Shown here one piece after another: positions 5,935 to 7,856 of a stretch of 7,856 nucleotides of DNA. Location: NCBI GenBank assembly GCA_015662615.1, contig DQTU01000098.1, positions 1-7,856 of the forward strand. The letters run 5' to 3'. Positions within the stretch are counted from its first letter, which is position 1, and each line of letters opens with the position of its first letter. This stretch comes from Campylobacterales bacterium. Lineage in GTDB: Bacteria > Campylobacterota > Campylobacteria > Campylobacterales > QNZT01. The translations under genes and the position numbers were made by a program. Below the pieces are notes generated by a model, which saw only the letters and a list, made by a program, of their open reading frames with translations, was not told the origin of the DNA and ran no database searches.

Positions 5935-5941
5935 TCTTTAC

Positions 5942-6826
5942 ATGAAGCATTTAATCAATACTAAAGATTTCGATATTCAAACTATTGAAGATATCTTTAA
6001 AAAAGCTAAATTATTTAAAGAACATGGTTGTGATAATTTATTAGATGGCAAGTTAATCATCACAATATTTTTTGAAAATTCTACAAGAACTAGGAGTAGT
6101 TTTGAGGTTGCAGCCAAAAGACTTGGTGCCACTGTTGTAAGCCTTGATGTTTCTAAAAGCTCATCAAGCAAAGGCGAAACACTTTTTGATACCGCAGCCA
6201 ATTTAGATGCACTTGAACCAGATGCAATTGTGATACGACATCAAAATGCAGGTGTTCCAAAAATTTTATCCAACTATATAAACTGTCCTATTATCAATGG
6301 TGGAGATGGTGCACATGCACATCCAACGCAAGCCATTTTAGATCTGTTTACCATTAAAGAGCATTTTGGCGGAGAGGTTAAAGGAAAAAAGATTGCTATT
6401 GTTGGCGATATAAAAAACTCTCGTGTGGCAAATAGCAATATCGAACTTTTAAGCCGATTTGGACTTGAAATCATCATGGTCGCCCCTCCTCACTTCATGC
6501 CAAGAACGAAAAATTACAGAAACACGCACTATATCAAAGAGATTATTGATGAAGTTGATATCATTATGAGCCTTAGAACTCAAACTGAGAGACACTCAAA
6601 TCAAATTTACGCCTCTTTAAAAGATTATGCACGGGATTTTTGTATCACAAAGGATTTAGTGGGTGATAGAGATATTTTACTTTTACATCCAGGACCAGTG
6701 AACAGAAACATTGATATAGATGATACCATGCTGGCAGATTCTAGATGTAAAGTTTTAGAGCAAGTTAAAAATGGATTGTTTACTAGAATGGCGGTTCTTG
6801 AATATCTCATAAATGCAGACACTTAA
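5942..6826 (+). CDS. pyrB: Aspartate carbamoyltransferase catalytic chain
   Basis: Condenses carbamoyl phosphate with aspartate in the second step of de novo UMP synthesis. From the ATG at 5942 the protein is 294 aa and begins MKHLINTKDF, matching the short Campylobacter-type PyrB N-terminus. Visible motifs are the carbamoyl-phosphate loop ENSTRTRSSFE at 45-55, the SSSSKGET 80s-loop at 73-80 with K77, HPTQ at 127-130, VGDIKNSRVA at 154-163, LRTQTER at 211-217 and HPGPVNR at 249-255. The frame is open for 36 more codons upstream to a GTG at 5834, but that extension runs through the inverted-repeat element and has no family resemblance, so I reject it. No ribosome binding site is obvious. Its end overlaps pabB by 14 nt. 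No pyrI regulatory chain is present. Confidence 0.95.
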   Translation: MKHLINTKDFDIQTIEDIFKKAKLFKEHGCDNLLDGKLIITIFFENSTRTRSSFEVAAKRLGATVVSLDVSKSSSSKGETLFDTAANLDALEPDAIVIRHQNAGVPKILSNYINCPIINGGDGAHAHPTQAILDLFTIKEHFGGEVKGKKIAIVGDIKNSRVANSNIELLSRFGLEIIMVAPPHFMPRTKNYRNTHYIKEIIDEVDIIMSLRTQTERHSNQIYASLKDYARDFCITKDLVGDRDILLLHPGPVNRNIDIDDTMLADSRCKVLEQVKNGLFTRMAVLEYLINADT

Positions 6827-7763
6827 GCAGAAGCTTAACGACTATGGCAAAAAAAAAGAGCCTATCTTTTTTGTTATAGACTTTGAAGCAAAAAATCATT
6901 ATATTGCTCCCCTTGATGCACTAGACAGCGATATCCATTTCTCATTTGGAAACCCAAAAAATGTCTATTATGATAAGAAAATACCACACACTTATCACCC
7001 CATAGAATTAGAAACTTATAAAAAAGCATTTAATAAAGTTCAAGAAGAGATTAAAAAAGGAAATACCTACCTGATTAATTTAACTTTCCCTTCTAAACTT
7101 GAAATTGGCTACACATTAAAAGAGATTTACGACTACACCGATGCGAGATTTAAACTCTATTTTAAAGATAAGTTTGTCTGTTTTACGCCTGAAAGATTTG
7201 TGGAGATAAAAGACGATTTAATTTATACCTATCCTATGAAAGGAACCATTGAAGCTTCAATTCCTAATGCAGAAGAAAAAATATTAAATGATAAAAAAGA
7301 GATGGCAGAACATGTCATGGTTGTTGATTTGCTGAGAAATGATTTAAGCATGGTAAGTAAAAAAGTGAGAGTTGAGAAGTTTCGCTATATTGAAAAAATT
7401 AAAGCAGGGGAGAGAGAACTTTTACAGGTAAGCTCCAAGATAAAAGGAGAATTGGATGCCACGTGGCATGAGCGTTTAGGCGATATCTTAACCACTATGC
7501 TCCCAGCGGGAAGTATTACAGGAGCTCCTAAAAAAAGTACCACAGAGATAATTAAAGAAGTTGAAGGCTATGAGAGAGGTTTTTTTAGTGGGATTTTTGG
7601 AGTTTATGATGGGAGAAGCCTTGATAGTGCAGTCATGATACGATATATAGAAAAAACTCCTGATGGGCTAGTTTATAAAAGTGGCGGTGGAATTACCATA
7701 GATAGCAAATGTGAATCAGAATATTTAGAAATGTGCGAAAAAGTTTATGTCCCTTTTTTTTGA
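6813..7763 (+). CDS. pabB: Aminodeoxychorismate synthase component I (short form)
   Basis: Aminates chorismate to 4-amino-4-deoxychorismate, the precursor of p-aminobenzoate and folate, using ammonia supplied by a PabA partner that is not seen here. The 316 residues are essentially the chorismate-binding domain. PMKGT at 141-145 carries K143, equivalent to the E. coli PabB lysine in PIKGT that forms the covalent intermediate; TrpE has alanine there, so this is PabB rather than anthranilate synthase. DLLRNDL at 172-178, LPAGSITGAPK at 230-240, GIFGVYD near 260-266 and KSGGGIT at 289-295 are family signatures, with metal-binding glutamates near 301-303. The N-terminal lobe of full-length (about 450 aa) PabB is largely missing, as in other short forms. 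The ATG lies within the pyrB end and lacks a clear ribosome binding site; the 3' end overlaps the next gene by 17 nt. Confidence 0.93.
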   Translation: MQTLKQKLNDYGKKKEPIFFVIDFEAKNHYIAPLDALDSDIHFSFGNPKNVYYDKKIPHTYHPIELETYKKAFNKVQEEIKKGNTYLINLTFPSKLEIGYTLKEIYDYTDARFKLYFKDKFVCFTPERFVEIKDDLIYTYPMKGTIEASIPNAEEKILNDKKEMAEHVMVVDLLRNDLSMVSKKVRVEKFRYIEKIKAGERELLQVSSKIKGELDATWHERLGDILTTMLPAGSITGAPKKSTTEIIKEVEGYERGFFSGIFGVYDGRSLDSAVMIRYIEKTPDGLVYKSGGGITIDSKCESEYLEMCEKVYVPFF

Positions 7764-7856
7764 AACCCTAAAAATTGAAGGGGGAGAGATTTTAAATCCT
7801 GAACAACACAATATTAGACTTAATCGTACAATTAATGCTATATTCAAAACAAAGAC
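7747..7856 (+). CDS. PabC-like class IV aminotransferase / aminodeoxychorismate lyase (N-terminal part, cut by window edge)
   Basis: An ATG at 7747 opens a frame that stays open to the window end: 36 codons beginning MSLFFETLKIEGGEILNPEQ and continuing HNIRLNRTINAIF. FFETLKIE...L...HN.RL.R is the N-terminal pattern of class IV (branched-chain/D-amino acid/ADC lyase) PLP enzymes. Directly behind pabB it most likely encodes 4-amino-4-deoxychorismate lyase, which releases pyruvate to give p-aminobenzoate. The frame is +1 relative to pabB and overlaps its last 17 nt. There is no strong ribosome binding site (only an A-rich GAAAAAG), so coupling is likely. The catalytic lysine lies outside the window, so PabC is inferred from the N-terminus and context. 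Confidence 0.75.
   Translation, partial: MSLFFETLKIEGGEILNPEQHNIRLNRTINAIFKTK

Noticed and set aside
5834..5941. 36-codon N-terminal extension of PyrB beginning at GTG 5834
   Set aside because: It is encoded by the right arm of the inverted-repeat element and AT-rich upstream DNA. The family N-terminus (MKHLI...) begins at the ATG at 5942.
7456..7469. 14-bp perfect palindrome ATGCCACGTGGCAT inside pabB
   Set aside because: It lies in ordinary coding sequence (Asp-Ala-Thr-Trp-His) between conserved motifs and has no partner site; most likely chance.

Overview
The window is AT-rich, gene-dense bacterial chromosome. The proteins resemble those of Campylobacterota (Epsilonproteobacteria) throughout: PseB/PseC for pseudaminic acid, an H. 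pylori/Campylobacter-type BioD (TATNTNVGKT P-loop), a short Campylobacter-type PyrB, and clpS-clpA-aat in one run. A free-living member of the Sulfurimonas/Sulfurovum/Arcobacter kind is plausible, but the genus cannot be fixed from sequence reading alone.

Left block, minus strand (4428 down to 1): clpS - clpA - aat - pseB - pseC (cut by the window edge). The first three genes are tightly packed (4-nt gap, then a 4-nt TTGA overlap). They encode a bacterial N-degron pathway: Aat tags N-termini with Leu/Phe, ClpS recognises the N-degron, and ClpA unfolds the substrate for ClpP, which is not in the window. A 71-bp AT-rich gap with a perfect TATAAT separates them from pseB-pseC, which encode the first two steps of pseudaminic acid synthesis (flagellin/surface glycan sugar). 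Four of these five genes start with TTG. The best pseB start lies 18 nt inside the longest ORF.

Centre: bioD (plus strand, biotin synthesis) diverges from clpS across a 119-bp promoter region containing a 13-bp palindrome. It runs convergently into a secreted glycine-zipper protein gene (minus strand), overlapping it by 36 nt.

Between the glycine-zipper gene and pyrB lies a compact 159-bp element with 25-bp perfect terminal inverted repeats (counting a flanking TA on each side), sub-terminal inverted blocks and a central hairpin. It has the architecture of a small non-autonomous transposable element (MITE) or its remnant, and it is the most unusual structure in the window.

Right block, plus strand: pyrB (aspartate carbamoyltransferase), pabB (short aminodeoxychorismate synthase component I) and the start of a pabC-like class IV aminotransferase gene (cut by the window edge). 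The genes overlap by 14 and 17 nt, so this is a pyrimidine/folate-precursor operon. The pabB/pabC junction carries a T8 run at which loss of one base would fuse the two frames. Apart from the possible MITE, I see no mobile-element genes, CRISPR, tRNA or rRNA.
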